From contig WHUA01000019.1 of assembly GCA_009377445.1 (NCBI GenBank), positions 1 through 64,000 of the forward strand: 64,000 nucleotides of DNA, read 5' to 3'. The notes under the pieces were generated by a model that was not told the DNA's origin, did not search any database, and saw only the letters and a list, made by a program, of their open reading frames with translations. Position numbers and translations under genes: made by a program. Source of the DNA: Alphaproteobacteria bacterium (GTDB taxonomy: Bacteria; Pseudomonadota; Alphaproteobacteria; UBA8366). Shown in pieces: positions 34,390 to 42,509 of the stretch. How positions within the stretch are numbered: position 1 is the first letter of the stretch; each line of letters starts with the position of its first letter.

Positions 34390-34492
34390 GATCAATTTGC
34401 AATCAGGTGGAATCACCTGATTGCAGGTAAATTGATCTATCTTAAAAGGTTAGAGCAACATATCTGCGTCCGATCGGACGCAGGTTGCTCTA
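34390..34492. repeat. Two adjacent long palindromes with matching bulges
   Basis: Palindrome 1 has GATCAATTT (34390-34398) and GCAATCAGGTG (34399-34409) pairing with CACCTGATTGC (34414-34424) and AAATTGATC (34429-34437), with AGGT unpaired on the right arm. Palindrome 2 has TAGAGCAAC (34451-34459) pairing with GTTGCTCTA (34484-34492), and the self-complementary CTGCGTCCGATCGGACGCAG at 34464-34483 in the middle, with ATAT unpaired on the left arm. Both lie in the 257-bp gap between divergent genes. Confidence 0.8.
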
Positions 34493-34634
34493 GCCGAGCC
34501 CTTTCGGCCCGGCAATCTCGGCTGCCAGGAAGGGCTACCGCGAATTCCCACCTGAGGGACCGCCATGGCCGGACTAGAGTCGGCCAGGCCAGTGTCCGAA
34601 TCCTGATTTCTTCCATCCCATTCGGTAGACAGAC

Positions 34635-36632
34635 GTGGAATACCGCAAAGAAATCGATGGGCTGAGGGCGCTCGCGGTCCTCCCGGTGATGCTCTTCCAT
34701 GCCGGCTTCGAATGGATCCGCGGCGGATATGTCGGCGTCGACGTTTTCTTCGTCATCAGCGGATACCTGATCACGTCGATCATCGTGTCGGAGAAGAATG
34801 CCGGGCGCTTCACGCTGAGAGGATTCTACGAGCGCCGCGCGCGCCGGATACTGCCCGCGCTGTTCCTCGTGACGATCGCCTGCATCGTCCCGGCCTGGTT
34901 CTGGATGCTCTCGAACCAGCTCGAGACATTCGCCGAGAGCGTCCTCGCCGTCGCGATCTTCAGCTCCAACATCTTCTTCTGGGGCAAAAGCGACTATTTC
35001 GCCCCGGCGGTCGAGGACATGCCGCTGCTGCACACCTGGTCGCTTGCGGTCGAGGAGCAGTTCTATGTCGTCTTTCCGATCTTCGTCCTCCTCCTCTGGC
35101 GGCTGGGGCGTCGCTGGCTGATCCTGAGCATCGCGGCCGTCGCCGTGCTGTCGCTCGGTCTCGCCGAGTACACCTCGCGCACCCATCCGAGCGCGGCTTT
35201 CTACTTCTCCCAGATGCGCGCGTGGGAGCTGATGCTCGGCGCTCTCGCCGCCTTCGCCTGGATGGACAAGCGCCTGCCGCATCTGCCGAGCGACACCGCG
35301 GCACAGCTTCTGGCGCTCGCCGGGCTGCTCCTGATCGCCGTCGCCGTATTCGCCTACGGGCCATACACGCCCTTTCCCGGCCTCTACGCCCTCGCGCCGA
35401 CCGTGGGCACGGTCCTCATCGTCCTCTTCGCGACGCCGCGCACGCTGGTCGGCAGGATGCTGTCCCAGCCGATGCTCGCCGGCATAGGCCTCATCTCCTA
35501 CAGCGCCTATCTCTGGCATCAGCCGCTGTACGCCTTCGCCCGCATCCGCAGCCTGCATGCCCCCGGCGCCTGGATCATGGCCACATTGGTCGCAGCCGCC
35601 TTCGTCCTGGCTTACGTCACCTGGCGCTACGTCGAGAAGCCGTTCCGCAACCGGGCGAATCTATCGCGCTTGCAGATCTTCTCCGGCGCGGCCGCGGTCG
35701 GCGCGTCCCTCGCGGCGATCGGCATGGTGGGTATCGACGCCAAGGGCTTCGAAAACCGCATGCCGGCCGCGGCGCTCGCGGAGCTGGACATCATCGACTA
35801 TCACGAAGCGCGGATCGAAGGCGCGTGCAACGTCGCGAGCGGATTCCGGCCGCCGGAGGAAGCCTGCGTGCTCGGCGACCGCACGGCGGCGCCGCGCATC
35901 GCCATCTGGGGCGATTCCCACGCAGAGATGCAATCCGAAGCGCTCGGCGACGCTCTCGCCCGCATCGGCAAATCCGCGCTCCAGCTCACCGCGGACGCCT
36001 GCCTCCCCTTCACCGGCGTGCGGACCGCAGGCCTGTCGGCGAATGTCGACTGCATCCGGCAGACGGCGGCGGTGAAAGCGTTCCTCCTCGCGCGCCGCGA
36101 TATCGATACCGTCGTGCTCGCCCCGCGCTGGACCGCCTATCTGGTGAAGCAAAAGTTCGACAACGGAGAGGGCGGCGCGTTCGACGACCGGATGTACGGC
36201 GAGCCGGTCGCATCCTTCGACGGCGACGCCGGCCGCCGCAATGGCATCGTCGCCGCGATAAACCAAGGGGTGCAGGAGCTCCTGAACGCGGGCAAGCGCG
36301 TGGTGCTGGTCTATCCCGTGCCGGAGGTGGGCTGGCCGGTGCCCGAGATGGCGACGAAGCAGATCTTCCTCACGGGCGAGCCGGCCGCCGATATCTCGAC
36401 CGACTACGGCGTGCAGAAGAAACGGAACGCGCCCGCGACCGCGATGCTCGACGCGCTCGGCGACCATCCCGATATCGTCCGCGTCAGGCCGGATCGCATT
36501 CTCTGCGACACCTTCATCGAGGGCCGCTGCGCCGCGCATCTCAACGGCGTGCCGCTCTATTACGATAGCCAGCATCTCACCAACGCAGGCGCCAAGCTGA
36601 TCGCGGCGGATATCGCGCGGCAGATTCGTTAG
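34635..36632 (+). CDS. Acyltransferase (OafA/YrhL type) with C-terminal SGNH domain
   Basis: A GTG start gives 665 residues. The first 370 residues form the ten-helix acyltransferase-3 domain: EYRKEIDGLRALAVLPVMLF with HAG, GGYVGVDVFFVISGYLITSI, TLRGFYERRARRILPALFLV and HTWSLAVEEQFYVVFPIFVL. The periplasmic C-terminal domain has AIWGDSHAEMQSEALG, the SGNH nucleophile block, and a late D-x-x-H-like DSQHLTNAGAKL. Such proteins O-acetylate lipopolysaccharide or exopolysaccharide. It is downstream of the sulfotransferase run, so it may modify the same surface polymer. Confidence 0.93.
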   Translation: MEYRKEIDGLRALAVLPVMLFHAGFEWIRGGYVGVDVFFVISGYLITSIIVSEKNAGRFTLRGFYERRARRILPALFLVTIACIVPAWFWMLSNQLETFAESVLAVAIFSSNIFFWGKSDYFAPAVEDMPLLHTWSLAVEEQFYVVFPIFVLLLWRLGRRWLILSIAAVAVLSLGLAEYTSRTHPSAAFYFSQMRAWELMLGALAAFAWMDKRLPHLPSDTAAQLLALAGLLLIAVAVFAYGPYTPFPGLYALAPTVGTVLIVLFATPRTLVGRMLSQPMLAGIGLISYSAYLWHQPLYAFARIRSLHAPGAWIMATLVAAAFVLAYVTWRYVEKPFRNRANLSRLQIFSGAAAVGASLAAIGMVGIDAKGFENRMPAAALAELDIIDYHEARIEGACNVASGFRPPEEACVLGDRTAAPRIAIWGDSHAEMQSEALGDALARIGKSALQLTADACLPFTGVRTAGLSANVDCIRQTAAVKAFLLARRDIDTVVLAPRWTAYLVKQKFDNGEGGAFDDRMYGEPVASFDGDAGRRNGIVAAINQGVQELLNAGKRVVLVYPVPEVGWPVPEMATKQIFLTGEPAADISTDYGVQKKRNAPATAMLDALGDHPDIVRVRPDRILCDTFIEGRCAAHLNGVPLYYDSQHLTNAGAKLIAADIARQIR

Positions 36633-36644
36633 GCCGAGCCTATA

Positions 36645-36866
36645 CCCCCGCCCAACTCCTCCCCCACAAGGCAGGGCAATCGCATTTGCGGGTGCTCACG
36701 GCGACTGGGACAAGGAGGGTGCGTGCTTCGACAGGCTCAGCATGAGGTTTTTTCTCAATGCCACTAAGATTCTCCCTCATCCTGAGCCTGTCGAAGGACG
36801 CACGGCATTCGTGCCAGATACGCAAATGCGATTGCCCTGCCTTGTGGGGCAGGATTTAGGTGGGGG
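36645..36866. mobile_element. MITE-like composite element, copy 1 (with terminal inverted repeats)
   Basis: A 28-bp perfect terminal repeat, CCCACAAGGCAGGGCAATCG then CATTTGCG at 36663-36690, is inverted at 36821-36848. Between them lies a family A pair (36726-36747 and 36775-36796). The same arrangement reappears in reverse orientation at 41007-41145. The unit has no coding capacity and fills the gap between two convergent genes. Confidence 0.8.
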
Positions 36867-36877
36867 GTGGAGGCGCG

Positions 36878-37660
36878 CTACGTGAACAGCTTCCGGATCT
36901 TCTCCTTCGCCTCCGGAGGCGGCGTTTCGAACAAGCCCTTCGTGCTGCGGCGGATGCCGAGGCGATGCAGGTCGGCCATCAGCTCCGCCGTCTTGACCGC
37001 CGCCGTGCAGCAATCGAGGATCGGCACGCCGTCGATATCCCGCACCCCCTGGTCGATCAGGAACATGTTCAGGGGATTGCCGGCGACCATGAGCATCGCC
37101 GCGCCGCGCGCGATGGTTTCGCGGGCGGCGCCGGCAAACAGGCCGATGTAGCGCTTCGGATCGTCGTACATCTTCGGAAAGTCTTCGTAGGTCAGGCCGA
37201 GCTGCGATCCGGGAACCATCCGGCCGGCGACGCCGTAACGCTTCGCCAGCTCGGCGATGTGGAGCTGCATCGCGACGTTGTGCGTGACGAAGCTGAAAGT
37301 GGGCGCAAGCTGGCAGGCGAGATACATCGCGCTCTCGGTGATGAACACGACCGGGATGTCGAGCAGCTCGCGCAGCTCGTAATAGCCGTGGTCGAAAGTG
37401 TTGATCACCGCGACGGCGTCGAAGCCTTGCGGCTCGGCGCGGAGCGCGCTCTTGATCATCAGGGAAACGACGGCCTGGAACGAGGCGTGGTAGCGGTCCT
37501 TGCCGAAGGGCGTGCCCTCGATGCCGAAGGCCTTCAGCTCGGTGTCCGGCCGCGCCATCGCCTTCAGGTGCCGTTCCAGGGATTGCTCGTAGAGCCGGCC
37601 GTACGGCGTCCCGGCGTCGGCCGTCAAGGCGCTGCCGCTCTGAAGCCAGATCTTCATCAT
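36878..37660 (-). CDS. Aspartate/glutamate/hydantoin racemase-like protein
   Basis: The protein has 260 residues in two alpha/beta lobes. The C-terminal lobe keeps the catalytic region VPILDCCTAAVKTAELMADL with Cys. In the N-terminal lobe the usual Cys-containing loop (for example CFGDPG in hydantoin racemase) is VAVINTFDHGYYELRELLDI, without Cys. A two-Cys racemase mechanism is therefore unlikely; a one-Cys isomerase or decarboxylase is possible. A DMT transporter gene lies directly upstream, which may carry its substrate. Confidence 0.7.
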   Translation of the reverse strand: MMKIWLQSGSALTADAGTPYGRLYEQSLERHLKAMARPDTELKAFGIEGTPFGKDRYHASFQAVVSLMIKSALRAEPQGFDAVAVINTFDHGYYELRELLDIPVVFITESAMYLACQLAPTFSFVTHNVAMQLHIAELAKRYGVAGRMVPGSQLGLTYEDFPKMYDDPKRYIGLFAGAARETIARGAAMLMVAGNPLNMFLIDQGVRDIDGVPILDCCTAAVKTAELMADLHRLGIRRSTKGLFETPPPEAKEKIRKLFT

Positions 37661-37667
37661 CTTCCCC

Positions 37668-38594
37668 TCACTCTACCTCTTGCGCCGCGAACCCGGAAAT
37701 CTTGCGCCGCCCATGCATCGCCTCGCGCCGCGCGGCGTAACAGGTGCTGGCGAAGATGATCACCGCGCCGATCCAGGTCCACGCGTCCGTCGTCTGGGCG
37801 AAGAACACATAGCCGATCACCGAGACGATCGGCAGGCGGAGGAACAGCACCGGCGACACCAGGCTCGCCTCGGCGAGAACGAAGGCGCGCGACAGCCCCC
37901 ACTGCGCGATGAAGGAGCAGACGCCGAGCGCAAGCAGCCACGGCCAGTCCGCGAGCGACGGCGTCACCCAATCGTAGAGCGACACCGCGAAGGCGATCGG
38001 CACCTGCAGCGCATAGGCGTAGAACACGATCACCGTGGTCGCGTCGGTGCGCGAGAGCTTGCGCACCAGCGTGTCGCTCATCGCGAGGAAGGCGGCCGCG
38101 CCCAGTGCGACGACCATGCCGAAGCTGATCTCCGCGAAGCCCGGCCTGAGGATCACCAGCGCGCCGAGGAATCCGGTCGCGGTCGCGGTCCAGCGGTGTG
38201 CGCCGACGCGCTCGCCGAGCACCAGCATGGCGAAGATGATCGTAAAGAGCGGCAGGGTGAATTGCAGCGCCAGCGAGTCGGCGAGCGGGATCAGCGTCAC
38301 CGAATAGAAGGACAGCGAGATGCCGGCATAGCCGACGAGGCTGCGCAGCAGGTTGGTCCCGGGCTGCCGCGTCCGCAGGCCGGAAAGGCCGCGCCGCCAC
38401 ATGAAGGGCAGAATGATCAGCATGCCGATGAACTGACGCCAGAAAGTCTGCTCGAAGGCGTCGATCGTCTCGGAGATGTGCCGGACCAGCCCGACCGAGA
38501 CGGCGAAGAAGAACGCCGCAACGGCCATCCACAAGACGCCCTTGAGCGGCGATTGCGCCTGGTAGCCGCCTTGCGCTTCGGTGCGTCCAGCCAT
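37668..38594 (-). CDS. DMT-superfamily (EamA) transporter
   Basis: The ATG at 38594 (MAGRTEAQGGYQAQ) gives 308 residues with ten helices in two EamA repeats (KGVLWMAVAAFFFAVSVGLV to AISYSVTLIPLA-like GISLSFYSVTLIPLADSLAL; then GMVVALGAAAFLAMSDTLVR to VIGYVFFAQTTDAWTWIGAV). The longer frame upstream has no better start. Its stop lies 7 bases before the racemase-like start, so the two are probably co-transcribed and deal with one substrate, unknown. Confidence 0.88.
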   Translation of the reverse strand: MAGRTEAQGGYQAQSPLKGVLWMAVAAFFFAVSVGLVRHISETIDAFEQTFWRQFIGMLIILPFMWRRGLSGLRTRQPGTNLLRSLVGYAGISLSFYSVTLIPLADSLALQFTLPLFTIIFAMLVLGERVGAHRWTATATGFLGALVILRPGFAEISFGMVVALGAAAFLAMSDTLVRKLSRTDATTVIVFYAYALQVPIAFAVSLYDWVTPSLADWPWLLALGVCSFIAQWGLSRAFVLAEASLVSPVLFLRLPIVSVIGYVFFAQTTDAWTWIGAVIIFASTCYAARREAMHGRRKISGFAAQEVE

Positions 38595-38737
38595 CGCAAC
38601 GCCGCTCCCCGCGCCCATGCGCCACATCCGGCTTCGGAGCCTGCCCGGAAAGCCCGCTGCTGGCAACGCGGGCTATTTCTCCCCGCGGGCCGGTTCATGC
38701 GATAATCGCTCGAACCAGCCCTTCACAGGAGAAATCC

Positions 38738-39688
38738 ATGAGCGTGAATCGCGTCGACGCCATCGAGGCCATTCCCACGGGAAAAGCGCTCGGTGCGGAA
38801 GTTCGGGGCCTCGATCTCGGCAAGGACGCGCCGGACGCCGCGCTTGCGCGGCTCAAGGACATCTGGGCGCAGCACATGGTGCTGCTGCTGCGCCGACAGT
38901 TCCTGGAAAAGGAGCGGCTGGTGGAAATCGCCGACCGGCTCGGCGGCCGCATGGTCGCCGGCTCGCATAATTTCTACGTCAAGGACGGCCACAAACCGGA
39001 AGCCTCGGGCCGGATCTCCAATATCGAGGGCCTCACGCTCATCTCCAACCTCGACAAGGACGGCAATCCGCAGAAGTTCACCGAAGGCTCCGGCAGCCAG
39101 GAGCTGCTCTGGCACTCCGACAACTCCTACATGGAATCGCCGCCGATGGGCAGCCTGCTGAACGCCGTCAAGGTGCCGGTGAACGGCGGCGGCCACACGC
39201 GCTTCTGCAATCAGTATCTCGCCTACGAAACCCTGCCGGAAGAGCTGAAGCGGGCGATCGAGGGCAAGCACATCCGCCACGACCGCAGCCGCAACACCTC
39301 GGGCAAGGTGCGCGTCACCTTCCAGAAGGCGACGACCCGCGAGGAAGTCATCGGACCGGTGCACCCGATGGTGCGCATTCATCCCGCGACGCGGAAGCGC
39401 GCGCTCTACCTCGGCCGCCGCTACGACGGCCCGTCGTCCCACATCGTCGAGCTTTCGGATGCCGAGAGCGACGCGCTGCTCGACAAGCTGTGGGCGCATG
39501 CGACCCAGGAGAAGTTCGTGTGGGAGCATGACGACTGGCAGGTCGGCGACCTCATCATGTGGGACAACCAGTGCGTCATGCACGCCCGGACCGAGGTCGA
39601 TTACACCCAGGCGCGCCTGCTCCATCGCGTGCTCGTCAAGGGCAGCCCGCTCATTTCCGCCTGGGGCGCCGAAGCGGCGGCGGAGTGA
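38738..39688 (+). CDS. TauD/TfdA-family Fe(II)/2-oxoglutarate dioxygenase
   Basis: The protein has 316 residues. The facial triad reads H-x-D in LLWHSDNSYMESPPMGSLLN and His in WDNQCVMHARTEVDYTQARL, with the 2-oxoglutarate Arg in RLLHRVLVKG. The N-terminus AIPTGKALGAEVRGLDLGKD is typical. Known members oxidise taurine, 2,4-D, alkylsulfates or other small acids; the substrate here is not decided. It is the first gene after the divergent transporter/racemase pair. Confidence 0.9.
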   Translation: MSVNRVDAIEAIPTGKALGAEVRGLDLGKDAPDAALARLKDIWAQHMVLLLRRQFLEKERLVEIADRLGGRMVAGSHNFYVKDGHKPEASGRISNIEGLTLISNLDKDGNPQKFTEGSGSQELLWHSDNSYMESPPMGSLLNAVKVPVNGGGHTRFCNQYLAYETLPEELKRAIEGKHIRHDRSRNTSGKVRVTFQKATTREEVIGPVHPMVRIHPATRKRALYLGRRYDGPSSHIVELSDAESDALLDKLWAHATQEKFVWEHDDWQVGDLIMWDNQCVMHARTEVDYTQARLLHRVLVKGSPLISAWGAEAAAE

Positions 39689-39765
39689 CCCGTTTCCGTT
39701 AGCGGATTCTTCACCGGCTTGGGGCTAGATCAGGGAATTCCTGTGGCCAGCAAGCGGCGGGCAGT

Positions 39766-39999
39766 ATGATCGACACGATTGCCGGAGCGGTATTCAACTA
39801 CCTTACCCCGATAACGGTCCTCGTGGCGCTGTTCGTCCCGAGCGTCTGGATCGCCGCGGCGGCGGGCATGAGCGTCGCCATGATCGGCGTCATCGGCTTC
39901 ACCCATGGACAGCCCACCTCGCAGGTTGTCGCGGCATGGCTCATCGGGCAGGTCTGCACCGGCATCCTGGCGCACGTCATCGGCCGGAAGGCGCGTTAG
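39766..39999 (+). CDS. Small hydrophobic protein, unknown
   Basis: The 77-residue frame begins MIDTIAGAVFNYLTPITVLV and consists mainly of two membrane helices (VALFVPSVWIAAAAGMSVAM, VVAAWLIGQVCTGILAHVIG) ending in a basic GRKAR. Only a weak GGCGGGC precedes it. Family and role are not recognised. Confidence 0.5.
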   Translation: MIDTIAGAVFNYLTPITVLVALFVPSVWIAAAAGMSVAMIGVIGFTHGQPTSQVVAAWLIGQVCTGILAHVIGRKAR

Positions 40000-40164
40000 C
40001 CGTTTCCTGCGCTGCTCGATACTTCCCAAATTAACGCCTCGTTAACAAATTCCGGCCACCCTGTTGCCGTGAGCGAGGCGTCGGCGCTACGCCGCGTCGC
40101 CGCTCATATCCAGGGGTTTGGGCAGGCCATAGTGACTATCTGCATGATCATGATGGAGTCTGCC

Positions 40165-40461
40165 ATGCTTTTCAATGGACCGGTACGAGTGGCCACCTTG
40201 GCCGCCGCCCTGATGCTGGCCTCTTCCGCGAATGTTTTCGCGGAGAATCCTCGCAAAGAGGTGCGCGAGTCTCTTAAGGACGAGTGCCAAGCCTATGAGG
40301 GCAAGGACCATCGCGTCTGCGTGAGACATGCCGCACGAACGATGCAGGGCCTAAAAAAGGAGGCGAGATCGGAGTACAAGAATTGCGTCGACCAGGGGTA
40401 TACCCGGAGCGAGTGCAACGAAAACCAGAACGCCTTCTGGCTAAATCAGCTCGTATATTGA
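40165..40461 (+). CDS. Small secreted protein with four cysteines
   Basis: The start at 40165 (GGAG 6 bases upstream) gives 98 residues. A signal peptide MLFNGPVRVATLAAALMLAS with SANVFA is followed by a charged helical protein with Cys in KDECQAYEGKDHRVCVRHAA and YKNCVDQGYTRSECNENQNA. The spacing suggests two disulfides in the periplasm. A longer in-frame start exists upstream but would disturb the signal. No family is recognised. A similar gene follows 200 bp downstream. Confidence 0.6.
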   Translation: MLFNGPVRVATLAAALMLASSANVFAENPRKEVRESLKDECQAYEGKDHRVCVRHAARTMQGLKKEARSEYKNCVDQGYTRSECNENQNAFWLNQLVY

Positions 40462-40658
40462 CGTTGCCGCAGAAACCGCCGATGTGCAGCTGAACGAGGA
40501 AACTGCCCTCCGTCACTTTTCGCCGTTCGGATATCGAATTAACAGCTTCGCCACGGTAACCGCGGCGGAGCTGCTTTTTTCCGCAGCGCATCCGCGGGAA
40601 GAGATTGCCCTGGAAACCGTCTGTACTAGGCACTCGATCACATCATGAGGAGATTCCG

Positions 40659-40913
40659 ATGATCAAGGGTTTCGCCACCGTCGCCGTCGCCGCCGCGTTC
40701 CTGGCCGGGTCCGGTTTCCTGGCGCCCGATGCCGCCGTCGCCAAGTCGGGCAAGGAAGGCAACGCCCAGCTTCAGGAATGCAAGAAGATCGCCGACCCGA
40801 AGGCAAAGGACGAGTGCGTCAGCAATGCCAAGAACCGCCTCGATAAAGGCAAGGGCGAGGCCGGCGAAAAGGCGATGAAGAAGACCAAGGGCAAGGGCAA
40901 AGACAAGAAATAA
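40659..40913 (+). CDS. Small secreted Lys-rich protein with two cysteines
   Basis: The start at 40659 with GAGGAG upstream gives 84 residues. The signal MIKGFATVAVAAAFLAGSGF with APDAAVA is followed by KSGKEGNAQLQECKKIADPK, AKDECVSNAKNRLDKGKGEA and a run of Lys/Gly repeats at the C-terminus. The motif EC-x(n)-EC-V resembles that of the 40165 gene, so the two may be distant relatives. Periplasmic role unknown. Confidence 0.65.
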   Translation: MIKGFATVAVAAAFLAGSGFLAPDAAVAKSGKEGNAQLQECKKIADPKAKDECVSNAKNRLDKGKGEAGEKAMKKTKGKGKDKK

Positions 40914-40950
40914 CGCCGGGCAAGACACGTTGCACGAGAGCGCATTGCGG

Positions 40951-40979
40951 AGCCCTCCCCCTTTTCGAGGGGGAGGGCT
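40951..40979 (+). terminator. Strong hairpin after the small secreted gene
   Basis: AGCCCTCCCCC (40951-40961) pairs perfectly with GGGGGAGGGCT (40969-40979) around TTTTCGA. Only a short T run follows, so it is either a terminator or the outer part of the repeat that follows. It lies 38 bp after the 40659 gene; the 313-bp gap to the next gene holds only this and the repeat copy. Confidence 0.5.
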
Positions 40980-41006
40980 TCTGCGTCATCCCCCCCTTCT
41001 CCCCGC

Positions 41007-41145
41007 TGGGCAATCGCCTTTGCGTATCTTGCACGAATGCCGTGCGTCCTTCGACGGGCTCAGGATGAGGGAGAATCTTCGTGGCATTGAGAAGAAACCT
41101 CATGCTGAGCCTGTCGAAGCGCGCACCCCGATTGTCCCAATCGCC
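41007..41145. mobile_element. MITE-like composite element, copy 2 (reverse orientation, one end missing)
   Basis: From GGGCAATCGC at 41007 to about 41145 the sequence matches the reverse complement of the element at 36645-36866, including the family A pair (41048-41069 and 41097-41118), the centre with GTGGCATTGAGAA and the flanking ACGAATGCCGTGCGTCC. The far terminal repeat is missing after TCGCCG near 41145. Confidence 0.78.
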
Positions 41146-41226
41146 GCGAGAGCCGCGGAGATTTGGCGCGGATGCAGCCGCCATATAGGATCGGAGGCAT
41201 AGGAAACTCGCAACGACGAGGAAAGT

Positions 41227-41622
41227 ATGGGCGCGTTCAAATTCGATCATATTCATCTGCGAAGCCCCGACCCGGAAGCGACGGCGCTGTTCTACGAAAA
41301 GATGTTCGGGGCGACGGTCCTCCGCTCCACCCAGAACGGCAAGCTGCGCGTGGACATGGATCTGTGCGGCCAGAAGGTGTTCATAGCCCAGGTGGCGCCG
41401 ACCGATAAGGTTGCCGCTTCCCCCAAATCGCCCTATCTCGGCCTCGACCATCTCGGCCTGATCGTCACCGGCATCGACAAGCTGGCGGACGAGCTGAAGG
41501 GCAAGGGCGCCGCCTTCACGATGGAGCCGACGACGATCCGTCCGGGTGTCCGCATCGCCTTCCTGCGCGGCCCGCAGGACGTGTCGATCGAGCTGGTGGA
41601 TCGCAGTCACAAGGGCGGTTGA
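41227..41622 (+). CDS. VOC/glyoxalase-family protein
   Basis: The 131-residue protein has two beta-alpha-beta-beta-beta modules. The first is FKFDHIHLRSPDPEATALFY with EKMFGATVLRSTQNGKLRVD. The second is LGLDHLGLIVTGIDKLADEL with GKGAAFTMEPTTIRPGVRIA and FLRGPQDVSIELVDR. His in HIHLR, His in LDHLG and the terminal Glu are likely metal ligands. Reaction unknown: lyase, dioxygenase or isomerase. It heads the hydrolase-sulfatase-dioxygenase run. Confidence 0.85.
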   Translation: MGAFKFDHIHLRSPDPEATALFYEKMFGATVLRSTQNGKLRVDMDLCGQKVFIAQVAPTDKVAASPKSPYLGLDHLGLIVTGIDKLADELKGKGAAFTMEPTTIRPGVRIAFLRGPQDVSIELVDRSHKGG

Positions 41623-41638
41623 CGCGCGGACGTCCGCA

Positions 41639-42484
41639 ATGCCGACTTTGCAGAGGACGCCGGAGATTTCGATCGCCTACGAGGTGGACGATTTCACCGA
41701 TCCGTGGCTGAGCCGCCCGTATCTCCTCCTGCAGCACGGCAACGGGCGGTCGGGCAAGTTCTGGTACCGCTGGGTGCCGTACCTGTCGCGCTTCTACAAA
41801 GTGCTGCGCCCCGACATGCGGGGGCTCGGGCGCTCGACCGGCAGGCTCGACCTCGACCGCGACGTCACGCTGGACGCGCTGGTGGGCGACCTCGTGGCGT
41901 TGCTCGATAACCTGGGCGCGGACAATGTGCACTACTGCGGCGAATCGATGGGCGGGATCGTCGGGCTCGCGCTCGCCGCGCGTCATCCGTCGCGCGTGAG
42001 GACGCTGACGCTCGTGGCGACGCCCGTGTTCATCGAAGAGGCGATGAAACAGCGCTACGCGATGGGGCATGGCTCGCGCACGGATGCGATGCAGGAGATG
42101 GGCATACGCAAATGGGTCGAGGCGACGACCCGCGGCACCCGCATTCCCGCGGACAAGGAGCCGGGCCTCTTCGACTGGTACGTCGACGAGTTCGCCAAGG
42201 GCGACCCGGAGGTGCAGGTCGCCATGTCGAATTTGGTCAACGGCGCCGACGCCTCAACCTTCCTGCCGGCGGTGAAATGCCCCGTCCTCGGGCTCTATCC
42301 GACCGCCGGCCAGATCACGAGCGACGCGCAGGAAGACATGCTGCGCAAGGGGCTCGCCGATTTCGAGATGATCCACCTTCCGACCGGCTTCCACATGGTC
42401 CACCTCCTCCATCCGAAGACATGCGCAGAGGCGATGCTGCGCTTCTGCGCGCATAGTGACGGCGCGCGGCTCGAGGACGCCTGA
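41639..42484 (+). CDS. Alpha/beta-hydrolase
   Basis: The start at 41639 gives 281 residues. Features are the oxyanion strand YLLLQHGNGRSGKFWYRWVP, the nucleophile elbow HYCGESMGGIVGLALAARHP with Ser, and the catalytic His in LPTGFHMVHLLHP. The acid lies probably in the CPVLGLYPTAGQI region. It hydrolyses an ester, lactone or C-C bond. It overlaps no gene and sits 16 bp after the VOC gene and 25 bp before the sulfatase, so it is probably one catabolic operon. Confidence 0.88.
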   Translation: MPTLQRTPEISIAYEVDDFTDPWLSRPYLLLQHGNGRSGKFWYRWVPYLSRFYKVLRPDMRGLGRSTGRLDLDRDVTLDALVGDLVALLDNLGADNVHYCGESMGGIVGLALAARHPSRVRTLTLVATPVFIEEAMKQRYAMGHGSRTDAMQEMGIRKWVEATTRGTRIPADKEPGLFDWYVDEFAKGDPEVQVAMSNLVNGADASTFLPAVKCPVLGLYPTAGQITSDAQEDMLRKGLADFEMIHLPTGFHMVHLLHPKTCAEAMLRFCAHSDGARLEDA

Positions 42485-42509
42485 CATCCAGCCGAAACCG
42501 GGGAACTCG

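Noticed and set aside
34437..35558. A 373-codon frame antisense to the acyltransferase
   Set aside because: Antisense shadow without start site or family resemblance.
40819..41610. Open frames with peptides FDRLSMRF and HPEPVEG
   Set aside because: They come from repeat family A and recur wherever the repeat lies; no gene is supported.
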